Position numbers and translations under genes: made by a program. Below the pieces are notes generated by a model, which saw nothing but the letters and a program-made list of their open reading frames with translations, made no database searches and was not told where the DNA came from. Positions 1 through 13,759 of a stretch of 64,000 nucleotides of DNA are shown here, piece after piece (position 1 is the first letter of the stretch; every line of letters begins with the position of its first letter). The DNA lies in assembly GCF_902167145.1 (NCBI RefSeq), contig NW_023366905.1:1-64000 (forward strand), written 5' to 3'. This stretch comes from Zea mays (taxonomy: Eukaryota; Streptophyta; Magnoliopsida; Poales; Poaceae).

Positions 1-3000
1 TCTATGGCAAGGAAACATATGTGGGGTGAGGTGTATGAGCGTCTGGTCGACGATCAATGGCCACACAACCCCCATTTTTTTCGAAAATAGCCATGAATGA
101 CCATTTACAATAATACCGAAGGCTAACACCTACAGGATTTTTGACCAAGAAATGGTCTCCACCAGAAATCCAAGAATGTGATCTACGACAAGGAAACATA
201 TGTGGGGTGAGGTGTATGAGCCTCTGGTCGACGATCAATGGCCACACAACCCCCATTTTGCCGAAAATAGCCATGAGCGACCATTTTCAATAATATTAGA
301 GGCTAAGACCTACGGATTTTTGACCAAGAAATGGTCTCCACCAGAAATCCAAGAATGTGATCTATGGCAAGGAAACATATGTGGGGTGAGGTGTATGAGC
401 CTCTGGTCGACGATCAATGGCCACACAACCCCCATTTTTTATGAAAATAGCCATGAGCGACCTTGAAAATAGCCATGAGCGACCATTTTCAATAATACTA
501 GAGGCTAACACCTACGGATTTTTGACCAAGAAATGGTCTCCACCAGAAATCCAAGAATGTGATCTATGGCAAGGAAACATATGTGGGGTGAGGTGTATGA
601 GCCTCTGATCGATGATCAATGGCCACACAACCCCCATTTTTGTCGAAAATAGCCATGAACGACCATTTTCAATAATACCGAAGGCTAACACCTACGGATT
701 TTTGACCAAGAAATGGTCTCCACCAGAAATCCAAGAATGTGATCTATGGCAAGGAAACATATGTGGGGTGAGGTGTATGAGCCTCTGGTCGATGATCAAT
801 GGCCACACAACCCCCATTTTTGTCGAAAATAGCCATGAACGACCATTTTCAATAATATCGAAGGCTAACACCTACGGATTTTTGACCAAGAAATGGTCTC
901 CACCAGAAATCCAAGAATGTGATCTATGGCAAGGAAACATATGTGGGGTGAGGTGTATGAGCCTCTGGTCGACGATCAATGGCCACACAACCCCCATTTT
1001 TTATGAAAATAGCCATGAGCGACCATTTTCAATAATACTAGAGGCTAACACCTACGGATTTTAGACCAAGAAATGGTCTCCACCAGAAATCCAAGAATGT
1101 GATCTATGGCAAGGAAACATATGTGGGGTGAGGTGTATGAGCGTCTGGTCGATGATCAATGGCCACACAACCCCCATTTTTGTCGAAAATAGCCATGAAC
1201 GACCATTTTCAATAATACTAGAGGCTAAGACCTACGGATTTTTGACCAAGAAATGGTCTCCACCAGAAATCCAAGAATGTGATCTATGGCAAGGAAACAT
1301 ATGTGGAGTGAGGTGTACGATCCTCTGGTCGATGATCAATGGCCACACAACCCCCATTTTTGTCGAAAATAGCCATGAATGACCATTTTCAAAAATACCG
1401 AAGGCTAACACGTTCGGATTTTTGACCAATAAATGGTCTCCACCAGAAATCCAAGAATGTGATCTATGGCAAGGAAACATATGTGGGGTGAGGTGTATGA
1501 GCCTCTGGTCGATGATCAATGGCCACACAACCCCCATTTTGCCGAAAATAGCCATGAATGACCATTTTTAATAATACCGAAGGCTAACACCTACGAGTTT
1601 TTAACCAAGAACTGGTCTCCACCAGAAATCCAAGAATGTGATCTATGGCAAGGAAACATATGTGGGGTGAGGTGTATGAGCCTCTGGTCGATGATCAATG
1701 GCCACACAACCCCCATTTTTGTCGAAAGTAGCCATGAACGACCATTTTCAATAATATCGAAGGCTAACACCTACGGATTTTTGACCAAGAAATGGTCTCC
1801 ACCAGAAATCCAAGAATGTCATCTATGGCAAGGAAACATATGTGGGGTGAGGTGTATGAGCCTCTGGTCGACGATCAATGGCCACACAACCCCCATTTTT
1901 TATGAAAATAGCCATGAGCGACCATTTTCAATAATACTAGAGGCTAAGACCTACGGATTTTTGACCAAGAAATGGTCTCCACCAGAAATCCAAGAATGTG
2001 ATCTATGGCAAGGAAACATATGTGGGGTGAGGTGTATGAGCCTCTGGTCGATGATCAATGGCCACACAACCCCCATTTTTGTCGAAAATAGCCATGAATG
2101 ACCATTTACAATAATACCGAAGGCTAACACCTACGGATTTTTGACCAAGAAATGGTCTCCACCAGAAATCCAAGAATGTGATCTACGACAAGGAAACATA
2201 TGTGGGGTGAGGTGTATGAGCCTCTGGTCGACGATCAATGGCCACACAACCCCCATTTTGCCGAAAATAGCCATGAGCGACCATTTTCAATAATATTAGA
2301 GGCTAAGACCTACGGATTTTTGACCAAGAAATGGTCTCCACCAGAAATCCAAGAATGTGATCTATGGCAAGGAAACATATGTGGGGTGAGGTGTATGAGC
2401 CTCTGGTCGATGATCAATGGCCACACAACCCCCATTTTTTGTCGAAAATAGCCATGAACGACCATTTTCAATAATATCGAAGGCTAACACCTACGGATTT
2501 TTGACCAAGAAATGGTCTCCACCAGAAATCCAAGAATGTGATCTACGACAAGGAAACATATGTGGGGTGAGGTGTATGAGCCTCTGGTCGACGATCAATG
2601 GCCACACAACCCCCATTTTGCCGAAAATAGCCATGAATGACCATTTTCAATAATATCGAAGGCTAACACCTACGGATTTTTGACCAAGAAATGGTCTCCA
2701 CCAGAAATCCAAGAATGTGATCTACGACAAGGAAACATATGTGTAGTGAGGTGTATGAGCCTCTGGTCGAAGATCAATGGCCACACAACCCCCATTTTTG
2801 TCGAAAATAGCCATGAATGACCATTTTCAATAATATCGAAGGCTAACACCTACGGATTTTTGACCAAGAAATGGTCTCCACCATAAATCCATAAATGTGA
2901 TATATGGCAAGGAAACATATGTGGGGTGTGGTGTACGAGCGTCTGGTCGACGATCAATGGCCACACAACCCCCATTTTGCCGAAAATAGCCATGAATGAC

Positions 3001-6000
3001 CATTTTCAATAATACCGAAGGCTAACACCTACGGATTTTTGCCCAAGAAATGGTCTCCACCAGAAATCCAAGAATGTGATCTATGGCAAGGAAACATATG
3101 TGGGGTGAGATTTATGAGCCTCTGGTCGATGATCAATGGCCACACAACCCCCATTTTTGTCGAAAATAGCCATGAACGACCATTTTCAATAATATCGAAG
3201 GCTAACACGTACGAGTTTTTGACCAAGAAATGGTCTCCACCAGAAATTCAAGAATGTGATCTATGGCAAGGAAACATATGTGGGGTGAGGTGTATGAGCG
3301 TCTGGTCGATGATCAATGGCCACACAACCCCCATTTTTGTCGAAAATAGCCATGAACGACCATTTTCAATAATACCGAAGGCTAACACCTACGGATTTTT
3401 GACCAAGAAATGGTCTCCACCAGAAATCCAAGAATGTGATCTATGGCAAGGAAACATATGTGGGGTGAGGTGTATGAGCCTCTGGTGGAAGATCAATGGC
3501 CACACAACCCCCATTTTTGTCAAAAATAGCCATGAATGACCATTTTCAATAATATCGAAGGCTAACACCTACGGATTTTTGACCAAGAAATGGTCTCCAC
3601 CAGAAATCCAAGAATGTGATCTATGGCAAGGAAACATATGTGGGGTGAGGTGTATGAGCGTCTGGTCGATGATCAATGGCCACACAACCCCCATTTTTGT
3701 CGAAAATAGCCATGAACGACCATTTTCAATAATACCGAAGGCTAACACCTACGAATTTTTGACCAACAAATGGTCTCCACGAGAAATCCAAGATTCTGAT
3801 CTATGGCAAGAAAACATATGTGGGGTGAAGTGTACGAGCCTCTGGTCGATGATCAATGGCCACACAACCCCCATTTTTGTCGAAAATAGCCATGAACGAC
3901 CATTTTCAATAATACCGAAGGCTAACACGTACGGATTTTTGACCAAGAAATGGTCTCCACCAGAAATCCAAGAATGTGATCTATGGCAAGGAAACATATG
4001 TGGGGTGAGGTGTATGAGCCTCTGGTCGATGATCAATGGCCACACAACCCCCATTTTTGTCGAAAATAGCCATGAACGACCATTTTAATAATATCGAAGG
4101 CTAACACCTACGGATTTTTGACCAAGAAATGGTCTCCACCAGAAATCCAAGAATGTGATCTACGACAAGGAAACATATGTGGGGTGAGGTGTATGAGCCT
4201 CTGGTCGACGATCAATGGCCACACAACCCCCATTTTTGTCGAAAATAGCCATGAACGACCATTTTCAATAATATCGAAGGCTAACACCAACGGATTTTTG
4301 ACCAAGAAATGGTCTCCACCAGAAATCCAAGAATGTGATCTTCGACAAGGAAACATATGTGGGGTGAGCTGTATGAGCCTCTGGTCGACGATCAATGGCC
4401 ACACAACCCCCATTTTGCCGAAAATAGCCATGAACGACCATTTTCAATAATACCGAAGGCTAACACCTACGGATTTTTGACCAAGAAATGGTCTCCACCA
4501 TAAATCCAAGAATGTGATCTATGGCAAGGAAACATATGTGGGGTGAGGTGTATGAGCGTCTGGTCGACGATCAATGGCCACACAACCCCCATTTTTTTCG
4601 AAAATAGCCATGAATGACCATTTACAATAATACCGAAGGCTAACACCTACAGATTTTTGACCAAGAAATGGTCTCCACCAGAAATCCAAGAATGTGATCC
4701 ACGACAAGGAAACATATGTGGGGTGAGGTGTATGAGCCTCTGGTCGACGATCAATGGCCACACAACCCCCATTTTGCCAAAAATAGCCATGAGCGACCAT
4801 TTTCAATAATATTAGAGGCTAAGACCTACGGATTTTTGACCAAGAAATGGTCTCCACCAGAAATCCAAGAATGTGATCTATGGCAAGGAAACATATGTGG
4901 GGTGAGGTGTATGAGCCTCTGGTCGACGATCAATGGCCACACAACCCCCATTTTTTATGAAAATAGCCATGAGCGACCTTGAAAATAGCCATGAGCGACC
5001 ATTTTCAATAATACTAGAGGCTAACACCTACGGATTTTTGACCAAGAAATGGTCTCCACCAGAAATCCAAGAATGTGATCTATGGCAAGGAAACATATGT
5101 GGGGTGAGGTATATGAGCCTCTGGTCGATGATCAATGGCCACACAACCCCCATTTTTGTCGAAAATAGCCATGAACGACCATTTTCAATAATACCGAAGG
5201 CTAACACCTACGGATTTTTGACTAAGAAATGGTCTCCACCAGAAATCCAAGAATGTGATATATGGCAAGGAAACATATGTGGGGTGAGGTGTATGAGCCT
5301 CTGGTCGATGATCAATGGCCACACAACCCCCATTTTTGTCGAAACTAGCCATTAACGACAATTTTCAATAATATCGAAGGCTAACACCTACGGATTTTTG
5401 ACCAAGAAATGGTCTCCACCAGAAATCCAAGAATGTGATCTATGGCAAGGAAACATATGTGGGGTGAGGTGTATGAGCCTCTGGTCGACGATCAATGGCC
5501 ACACAACCCCCATTTTTTATGAAAATAGCCATGAGCGACCATTTTCAATAATACTAGAGGCTAACACCTACGGATTTTAGACCAAGAAATGGTCTCCACC
5601 AGAAATCCAAGAATGTGATCTATGGCAAGGAAACATATGTGGGGTGAGGTGTATGAGCGTCTGGTCGATGATCAATGGCCACACAACCCCCATTTTTGTC
5701 GAAAATAGCCATGAACGACCATTTTCAATAATACTAGAGGCTAAGACCTACGGATTTTTGACCAAGAAATGGTCTCCACCAGAAATCCAAGAATGTGATC
5801 TATGGCAAGGAAACATATGTGGAGTGAGGTGTACGATCCTCTGGTCGATGATCAATGGCCACACAACCCCCATTTTTGTCGAAAATAGCCATGAATGACC
5901 ATTTTCAAAAATACCGAAGGCTAACACGTTCGGATTTTTGACCAAGAAATGGTCTCCACCAGAAATCCAAGAATGTGATCTATGGCAAGGAAACATATGT

Positions 6001-9000
6001 GGGGTGAGGTGTATGAGCCTCTGGTCGATGATCAATGGCCACACAACCCCCATTTTGCCGAAAATAGCCATGAATGACCATTTTTAATAATACCGAAGGC
6101 TAACACCTACGAGTTTTTAACCAAGAACTGGTCTCCACCAGAAATCCAAGAATGTGATCTATGGCAAGGAAACATATGTGGGGTGAGGTGTATGAGCCTC
6201 TGGTCGATGATCAATGGCCACACAACCCCCATTTTTGTCGAAAGTAGCCATGAACGACCATTTTCAATAATATCGAAGGCTAACACCTACGGATTTTTGA
6301 CCAAGAAATGGTCTCCACCAGAAATCCAAGAATGTCATCTATGGCAAGGAAACATATGTGGGGTGAGGTGTATGAGCCTCTGGTCGACGATCAATGGCCA
6401 CACAACCCCCATTTTTTATGAAAATAGCCATGAGCGACCATTTTCAATAATACTAGAGGCTAAGACCTACGGATTTTTGACCAAGAAATGGTCTCCACCA
6501 GAAATCCAAGAATGTGATCTATGGCAAGGAAACATATGTGGGGTGAGGTGTATGAGCCTCTGGTCGATGATCAATGGCCACACAACCCCCATTTTTGTCG
6601 AAAATAGCCATGAATGACCATTTACAATAATACCGAAGGCTAACACCTACGGATTTTTGACCAAGAAATGGTCTCCACCAGAAATCCAAGAATGTGATCT
6701 ACGACAAGGAAACATATGTGGGGTGAGGTGTATGAGCCTCTGGTCGACGATCAATGGCCACACAACCCCCATTTTGCCGAAAATAGCCATGAGCGACCAT
6801 TTTCAATAATATTAGAGGCTAAGACCTACGGATTTTTGACCAAGAAATGGTCTCCACCAGAAATCCAAGAATGTGATCTATGGCAAGGAAACATATGTGG
6901 GGTGAGGTGTATGAGCCTCTGGTCGATGATCAATGGCCACACAACCCCCATTTTTTGTCGAAAATAGCCATGAACGACCATTTTCAATAATATCGAAGGC
7001 TAACACCTACGGATTTTTGACCAAGAAATGGTCTCCACCAGAAATCCAAGAATGTGATCTACGACAAGGAAACATATGTGGGGTGAGGTGTATGAGCCTC
7101 TGGTCGACGATCAATGGCCACACAACCCCCATTTTGCCGAAAATAGCCATGAATGACCATTTTCAATAATATCGAAGGCTAACACCTACGGATTTTTGAC
7201 CAAGAAATGGTCTCCACCAGAAATCCAAGAATGTGATATACGACAAGGAAACATATGTGTAGTGAGGTGTATGAGCCTCTGGTCGAAGATCAATGGCCAC
7301 ACAACCCCCATTTTTGTCGAAAATAGCCATGAATGACCATTTTCAATAATATCGAAGGCTAACACCTACGGATTTTTGACCAAGAAATGGTCTCCACCAT
7401 AAATCCATAAATGTGATATATGGCAAGGAAACATATGTGGGGTGTGGTGTACGAGCGTCTGGTCGACGATCAATGGCCACACAACCCCCATTTTGCCGAA
7501 AATAGCCATGAATGACCATTTTCAATAATACCGAAGGCTAACACCTACGGATTTTTGCCCAAGAAATGGTCTCCACCAGAAATCCAAGAATGTGATCTAT
7601 GGCAAGGAAACATATGTGGGGTGAGATTTATGAGCCTCTGGTCGATGATCAATGGCCACACAACCCCCATTTTTGTCGAAAATAGCCATGAACGACCATT
7701 TTCAATAATATCGAAGGCTAACACGTACGAGTTTTTGACCAAGAAATGGTCTCCACCAGAAATTCAAGAATGTGATCTATGGCAAGGAAACATATGTGGG
7801 GTGAGGTGTATGAGCGTCTGGTCGATGATCAATGGCCACACAACCCCCATTTTTGTCGAAAATAGCCATGAACGACCATTTTCAATAATACCGAAGGCTA
7901 ACACCTACGGATTTTTGACCAAGAAATGGTCTCCACCAGAAATCCAAGAATGTGATCTATGGCAAGGAAACATATGTGGGGTGAGGTGTATGAGCCTCTG
8001 GTGGAAGATCAATGGCCACACAACCCCCATTTTTGTCAAAAATAGCCATGAATGACCATTTTCAATAATATCGAAGGCTAACACCTACGGATTTTTGACC
8101 AAGAAATGGTCTCCACCAGAAATCCAAGAATGTGATCTATGGCAAGGAAACATATGTGGGGTGAGGTGTATGAGCGTCTGGTCGATGATCAATGGCCACA
8201 CAACCCCCATTTTTGTCGAAAATAGCCATGAACGACCATTTTCAATAATACCGAAGGCTAACACCTACGAATTTTTGACCAACAAATGGTCTCCACGAGA
8301 AATCCAAGATTCTGAACTATGGCAAGAAAACATATGTGGGGTGAAGTGTACGAGCCTCTGGTCGATGATCAATGGCCACACAACCCCCATTTTTGTCGAA
8401 AATAGCCATGAACGACCATTTTCAATAATACCGAAGGCTAACACGTACGGATTTTTGACCATGAAATGGTCTCCACCAGAAATCCAAGAATGTGATCTAT
8501 GGCAAGGAAACATATGTGGGGTGAGGTGTATGAGCCTCTGGTCGATGATCAATTGCCACACAACCCCCATTTTTGTCGAAAATAGCCATGAACGACCATT
8601 TTCAATGATATCGAAGGCTAACAACTACGGATTTTTGACCAAGAAATGGTCTCCACCAGAAATCCAAGAATGTGATCTACGACAAGGAAACATATGTGGG
8701 GTGAGGTGTATGAGCCTCTGGTCGACGATCAATGGCCACACAACCCCCATTTTTGTCGAAAATAGCCATGAACGACCATTTTCAATAATATCGAAGGCTA
8801 ACACCTACGGATTTTTGACAAAGAAATGGTCTCCACCAGAAATCCAAGAATGTGATCTACGACAAGGAAACATATGTGGGGTGAGGTGTATGAGCCTCTG
8901 GTCGACGATCAATGGCCACACAACCCCCATTTTGCCGAAAATAGCCATGAACGACCATTTTCAATAATACCGAAGGCTAACACCTACGGATTTTTGACCA

Positions 9001-12000
9001 AGAAATGGTCTGCACCATAAATCCAAGAATGTGATCTATGGCAAGGAAACATATGTGGGGTGAGGTGTATGAGCGTCTGGTCGACGATCAATGGCCACAC
9101 AACCCCCATTTTTTCGAAAATAGCCATGAATGACCATTTACAATATTACCGAAGGCTAACACCTACGGATTTTTGACCAAGAAATGGTCTCCACCAGAAA
9201 TCCAAGAATGTGATCTACGACAAGGAAACATATGTGGGGTGAGGTGTATGAGCCTCTAGTCGACGATCAATGGCCACACAACCCCCATTTTGCCGAAAAT
9301 AGCCATGAGCGACCATTTTCAATAATATTAGAGGCTAAGACCTACGGATTTTTGACCAAGAAATGGTCTCCACCAGAAATCCAAGAATGTGATCTATGGC
9401 AAGGAAACATATGTGGGGTGAGGTGTATGAGCCTCTGGTCGACGATCAATGGCCACACAACCCCCATTTTTTATGAAAATAGCCATGAGCGACCTTGAAA
9501 ATAGCCATGAGCGACCATTTTCAATAATACTAGAGGCTAACACCTACGGATTTTTGACCAAGAAATGGTCTCCACCAGAAATCCAAGAATGTGATCTATG
9601 GCAAGGAAACATATGTGGGGTGAGGTGTATGAGCCTCTGGTCGATGATCAATGGCCACACAACCCTCATTTTTGTCGAAAATAGCCATGAACGACCATTT
9701 TCAATAATACCGAAGGCTAACACCTACGGATTTTTGACCAAGAAATGGTCTCCACTAGAAATCCAAGAATGTGATCTATGGCAAGGAAACATATGTGGGG
9801 TGAGGTGTATGAGCCTCTGGTCGATGATCAATGGCCACACAACCCCCATTTTTGTCGAAAATAGCCATGAACGACCATTTTCAATAATGTCGAAGGCTAA
9901 CACCTATGGATTTTTGACCAAGAAATGGTCTCCACCAGAAATCCAAGAATGTGATCTATGGCAAGGAAACATATGTGGGGTGAGGTGTATGAGCCTCTGG
10001 TCGATGACCAATGGCCACACAACCCCCATTTTTTATGAAAATAGCCATGAGCGACCATTTTCAATAATACTAGAGGCTAACACCTACGGATTTTAGACCA
10101 AGAAATGGTCTCCACCAGAAATCCAAGAATGTGATCTATGGCAAGGAAACATATGTGGGGTGAGGTGTATGAGCGTCTGGTCGATGATCAATGGCCACAC
10201 AACCCCCATTTTTGTCGAAAATAGCCATGAACGACCATTTTCAATAATACTAGAGGCTAAGACCTACGGATTTTTGACCAAGAAATGGTCTCCACCAGAA
10301 ATCCAAGAATGTGATCTATGGCAAGGAAACATATGTGGAGTGAGGTGTACGATCCTCTGGTCGATGATCAATGGCCACACAACCCCATTTTTGTCGAAAA
10401 TAGCCATGAATGACCATTTTCAAAAATACCGAAGGCTAACACGTTCGGATTTTTGACCAAGAAATGGTCTCCACCAGAAATCCAAGAATGTGATCTATGG
10501 CAAGGAAACATATGTGGGGTGAGGTGTATGAGCCTCTGGTCGATGATCAATGGCCACACAACCCCCATTTTGCCGAAAATAGCCATGAATGACCATTTTC
10601 AATAATACCGAAGGCTAACACGTACGAGTTTTTAACCAAGAAATGGTCTCCACCAGAAATCCAAGAATGTGATCTATGGCAAGGAAACATATGTGGGGTG
10701 AGGTGTATGAGCCTCTGGTCGATGATCAATGGCCACACAACCCCCATTTTTGTCGAAAATAGCCATGAACGACCATTTTCGATAATATCGAATGCTAACA
10801 CCTACGGATTTTTGACCAAGAAATGGTCTCCACCAGAAATCCAAGAATGTGATCTATGGCAAGGAAACATATGTGGGGTGAGGTGTATGAGCCTCTGGTC
10901 GACGATCAATGGCCACACAACCCCCATTTTTTATGAAAATAGCCATGAGCGACCATTTTCAATAATACTAGAGGCTAAGACCTACGGATTTTTGACCAAG
11001 AAATGGTCTCCACCAGAAATCCAAGAATGTGATCTATGGCAAGGAAACATATGTGGGGTGAGGTGTATGAGCCTCTGGTCGATGATCAATGGCCACACAA
11101 CCCCCATTTTTGTCGAAAATAGCCATGAATGACCATTTACAATAATACCGAAGGCTAACACCTACGGATTTTTGACCAAGAAATGGTCTCCACCAGAAAT
11201 CCAAGAATGTGATCTACGACAAGGAAACATATGTGGGGTGAGGTGTATGAGCCTCTGGTCGACGATCAATGGCCACACAACCCCCATTTTGCAGAAAATA
11301 GCCATGAGCGACCATTTTCAATAATATTAGAGGCTAAGACTTACGGATTTTTGACCAAGAAATGGTCTCCACCAGAAATCCAAGAATGTGATCTATGGCA
11401 AGGAAACATATGTGGGGTGAGGTGTATGAGCCTCTGGTCGATGATCAATGGCCACACAACCCCCATTTTTGTCGAAAATAGCCATGAACGACCATTTTCA
11501 ATAATATCGAAGGCTAACACCTACGGATTTTTGACCAAGAAATGGTCTCCACCAGAAATCCAAGAATGTGATCTACGACAAGGAAACATATGTGGGGTGA
11601 GGTGTATGAGCCTCTGGTCGACGATCAATGGCCACACAACCCCCATTTTGCCGAAAATAGCCATGAATGACCATTTTCAATAATATCGAAGGCTAACACC
11701 TACGGATTTTTGACCAAGAAATGGTCTCCACCAGAAATCCAAGAATGTGATCTACGACAAGGAAACATATGTGTAGTGAGGTGTATGAGCCTCTGGTCGA
11801 AGATCAATGGCCACACAACCCCCATTTTTGTCGAAAATAGCCATGAATGACCATTTTCAATAATATCGAAGGCTAACACCTACGGATTTTTGACCAAGAA
11901 ATGGTCTCCACCATAAATCCAAAAATGTGATATATGGCAAGGAAACATATGTGGGGTGAGGTGTACGAGCGTCTGGTCAACGATCAATGGCCACACAACC

Positions 12001-12640
12001 CCCATTTTGCCGAAAATAGCCATGAATGACCATTTTCAATAATACCGAAGGCTAACACCTACGGATTTTTGCCCAAGAAATGGTCTCCACCAGAAATCCA
12101 AGAATGTGATCTATGGCAAGGAAACATATGTGGGGTGAGATTTATGAGCCTCTGGTCGATGATCAATGGCCACACAACCCCCATTTTTGTCGAAAATAGC
12201 CATGAACGACCATTTTCAATAATATCGAAGGCTAACATGTACGAGTTTTTGACCAAGAAATGGTCTCCACCAGAAATCCAAGAATGTGATCTATGGCAAG
12301 GAAACATATGTGGGGTGAGGTGTATGAGCGTCTGGTCGATGATCAATGGCCACACAACCCCCATTTTTGTCGAAAATAACCATGAACGACCATTTTCAAT
12401 AATACCGAAGGCTAACACCTAAGGATTTTTGACCAAGAAATGGTCTCCACCAGAAATCCAAGAATGTGATCTATGGCAAGGAAACATATGTGGGGTAAGG
12501 TGTATGAGCCTCTGGTGGAAGATCAATGGCCACACAACCCCCATTTTTGTCAAAAATAGCCATGAATGACCATTTTCAATAATATCGAAGGCTAACACCT
12601 ACGGATTTTTGACCAAGAAATGGTCTCCACCAGAAATCCA
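1..12640 (+). repeat. 4,516-bp higher-order repeat, about 2.8 tandem copies
   Basis: The order of monomer variants repeats with a period of 4,516 bp (about 25 monomers). Matching landmarks recur at 200/4716/9232, 1128/5644/10160, 1667/6183/10698 and 3039/7555/12069. The 22-bp local duplication at about 470 recurs at 4979 and 9495. A rare monomer with several private substitutions (ccacgagaaatccaagattc, about 3778) recurs near 8294. Copies are roughly 1-4516, 4517-9032 and 9033-12640. The third copy loses register just before the palindrome. Differences between copies are scattered single-base changes and 1-bp indels. Confidence 0.9.
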
Positions 12641-12765
12641 AGAATGTGATCTACGACAAGGAAACATATGTGGGGTGAGGTGTATGAGCCTCTGGTCGAT
12701 GATCAATGGCCACACAACCCCCATTTTTGCCGAAAATAGCCATGAGCGACCATTTTCAATAATAC
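1..12765 (+). repeat. knob180 satellite array, F orientation, block A
   Basis: Uninterrupted head-to-tail array of about 70 monomers of about 180 bp. Each monomer runs through the anchors ggccacacaaccccc, gaaaatagccatga, cgaccattttcaataat, gaaggctaacacc, gaccaagaaatggtctcc and aaggaaacatatgtgggg. I recognise this as the maize 180-bp knob satellite; the identification is from memory. Monomers differ at a small set of recurrent sites: tgtcg, gccg or tatg after the ccccattt run; ccgaagg, tcgaagg, ctagagg or ttagagg after aataata; ctatggc or ctacgac before aaggaaac. Open frames persist because 180 is divisible by three, but I see no gene. The block ends at an orientation switch with ATAC microhomology (12762-12765). 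Confidence 0.95.
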
Positions 12766-12882
12766 ACCTCACCCCACATATGTTTCCTTGCCATAGATCA
12801 CATTCTTGGATTTATGGTGGAGACCATTTCTTGGTCAAAAATCCGTAGGTGTTAGCCTTTGGTATTTTTGAAAATGGTCATT
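12766..12882 (-). repeat. Inverted knob180 sliver (about 117 bp)
   Basis: A partial monomer in R orientation between two F segments. It begins in the acacctcacccc part of the R monomer and ends at ggtcattc, where it joins F text tatggcaaggaaac with TC microhomology (12882-12883). It forms the inner part of the left palindrome arm. Confidence 0.9.
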
Positions 12883-13096
12883 CTATGGCAAGGAAACATA
12901 TGTGGGGTGGGGTGTATGAGCGTCTGGTCGATGATCAATGGCCACACAACCCCAATTTTTGCCGAAAATCGCCATGAACGACCGTTTTCAATAATACCGA
13001 AGGCTAACACCTACGGATTTTTGACCAAGAAATGGTCTCCACCAGAAATCCAAGAATGTGATCTATGGCAAGGAAACATATGTGGGGTGAGGTGTA
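12883..13096 (+). repeat. F-orientation knob180 sliver inside the palindrome
   Basis: A little over one monomer in F orientation, from tatggcaaggaaac to gtgaggtgtat. It holds private changes (ggtggggtg, aaccccaattttt, gaaaatcgcc). It forms the loop and the inner part of the right arm, then switches to R at 13094-13097 (GTAT overlap). Confidence 0.9.
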
Positions 13097-13759
13097 TTAT
13101 TGAAAATGGTCGCTCATGGCTATTTTCGGCAAAAATGGGGGTTGTGTGGCCATTGATCATCGACCAGAGGCTCATACACCTCACCCCACATATGTTTCCT
13201 TGTCGTAGATCACATTCTTGGATTTCTGGTGGAGACCATTTCTTGGTCAAAAATCCGTAGGTGTTAGCCTTCGGTATTATTGTAAATGGTCATTCATGGC
13301 TATTTTCGACAAAAATGGGGGTTGTGTGGCCATTGATCATCGACCAGAGGCTCATACACCTCACCCCACATATGTTTCCTTGCCATAGATCACATTCTTG
13401 GATTTCTGGTGGAGACCATTTCTTGGTCAAAAATCTGTAGGTCTTAGCCTTCGGTATTATTGAAAATGGTCATTCATGGCTATTTTCGGCAAAATGGGGG
13501 TTGTGTGGCCATTGATCGTCGACCAGAGGCTCATACACCTCACCCCACATATGTTTCCTTGTCGTAGATCACATTCTTGGATTTCTGGTGGAAACCATTT
13601 CTTGGTCAAAAATCCGTAGGTGTTAGCCTTCGGTATTATTGAAAATGGTCATTCATGGCTATTTTCGACAAAAATGGGGGTTGTGTGGCCATTGATCATC
13701 GACCAGAGGCTCGTACACCTCACCCCATCTGGTGGAGACCATTTCTTGGTCTAAAATCC

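Larger units (their letters stand above)
12599..13260. repeat. Near-perfect satellite palindrome (fold-back)
   Basis: The sequence 12599-12850 is the reverse complement of 13009-13260 with one difference seen (a/c in the gattt-tgg motif) over about 250 bp. The loop is about 160 bp. Each arm contains the same chimeric F-to-R junction: at 12762-12765 the F text caataatac runs into R text acctcacccc, and at 13094-13097 the exact complement occurs. Arm similarity continues inward and outward but with ordinary monomer-level divergence. Confidence 0.9.

Noticed and set aside
1..12765. Dozens of open frames of 60-290 codons on both strands throughout the satellite
   Set aside because: They are periodic translations of the 180-bp monomer, open because its length is a multiple of three. 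Starts and stops follow single-base monomer variants.
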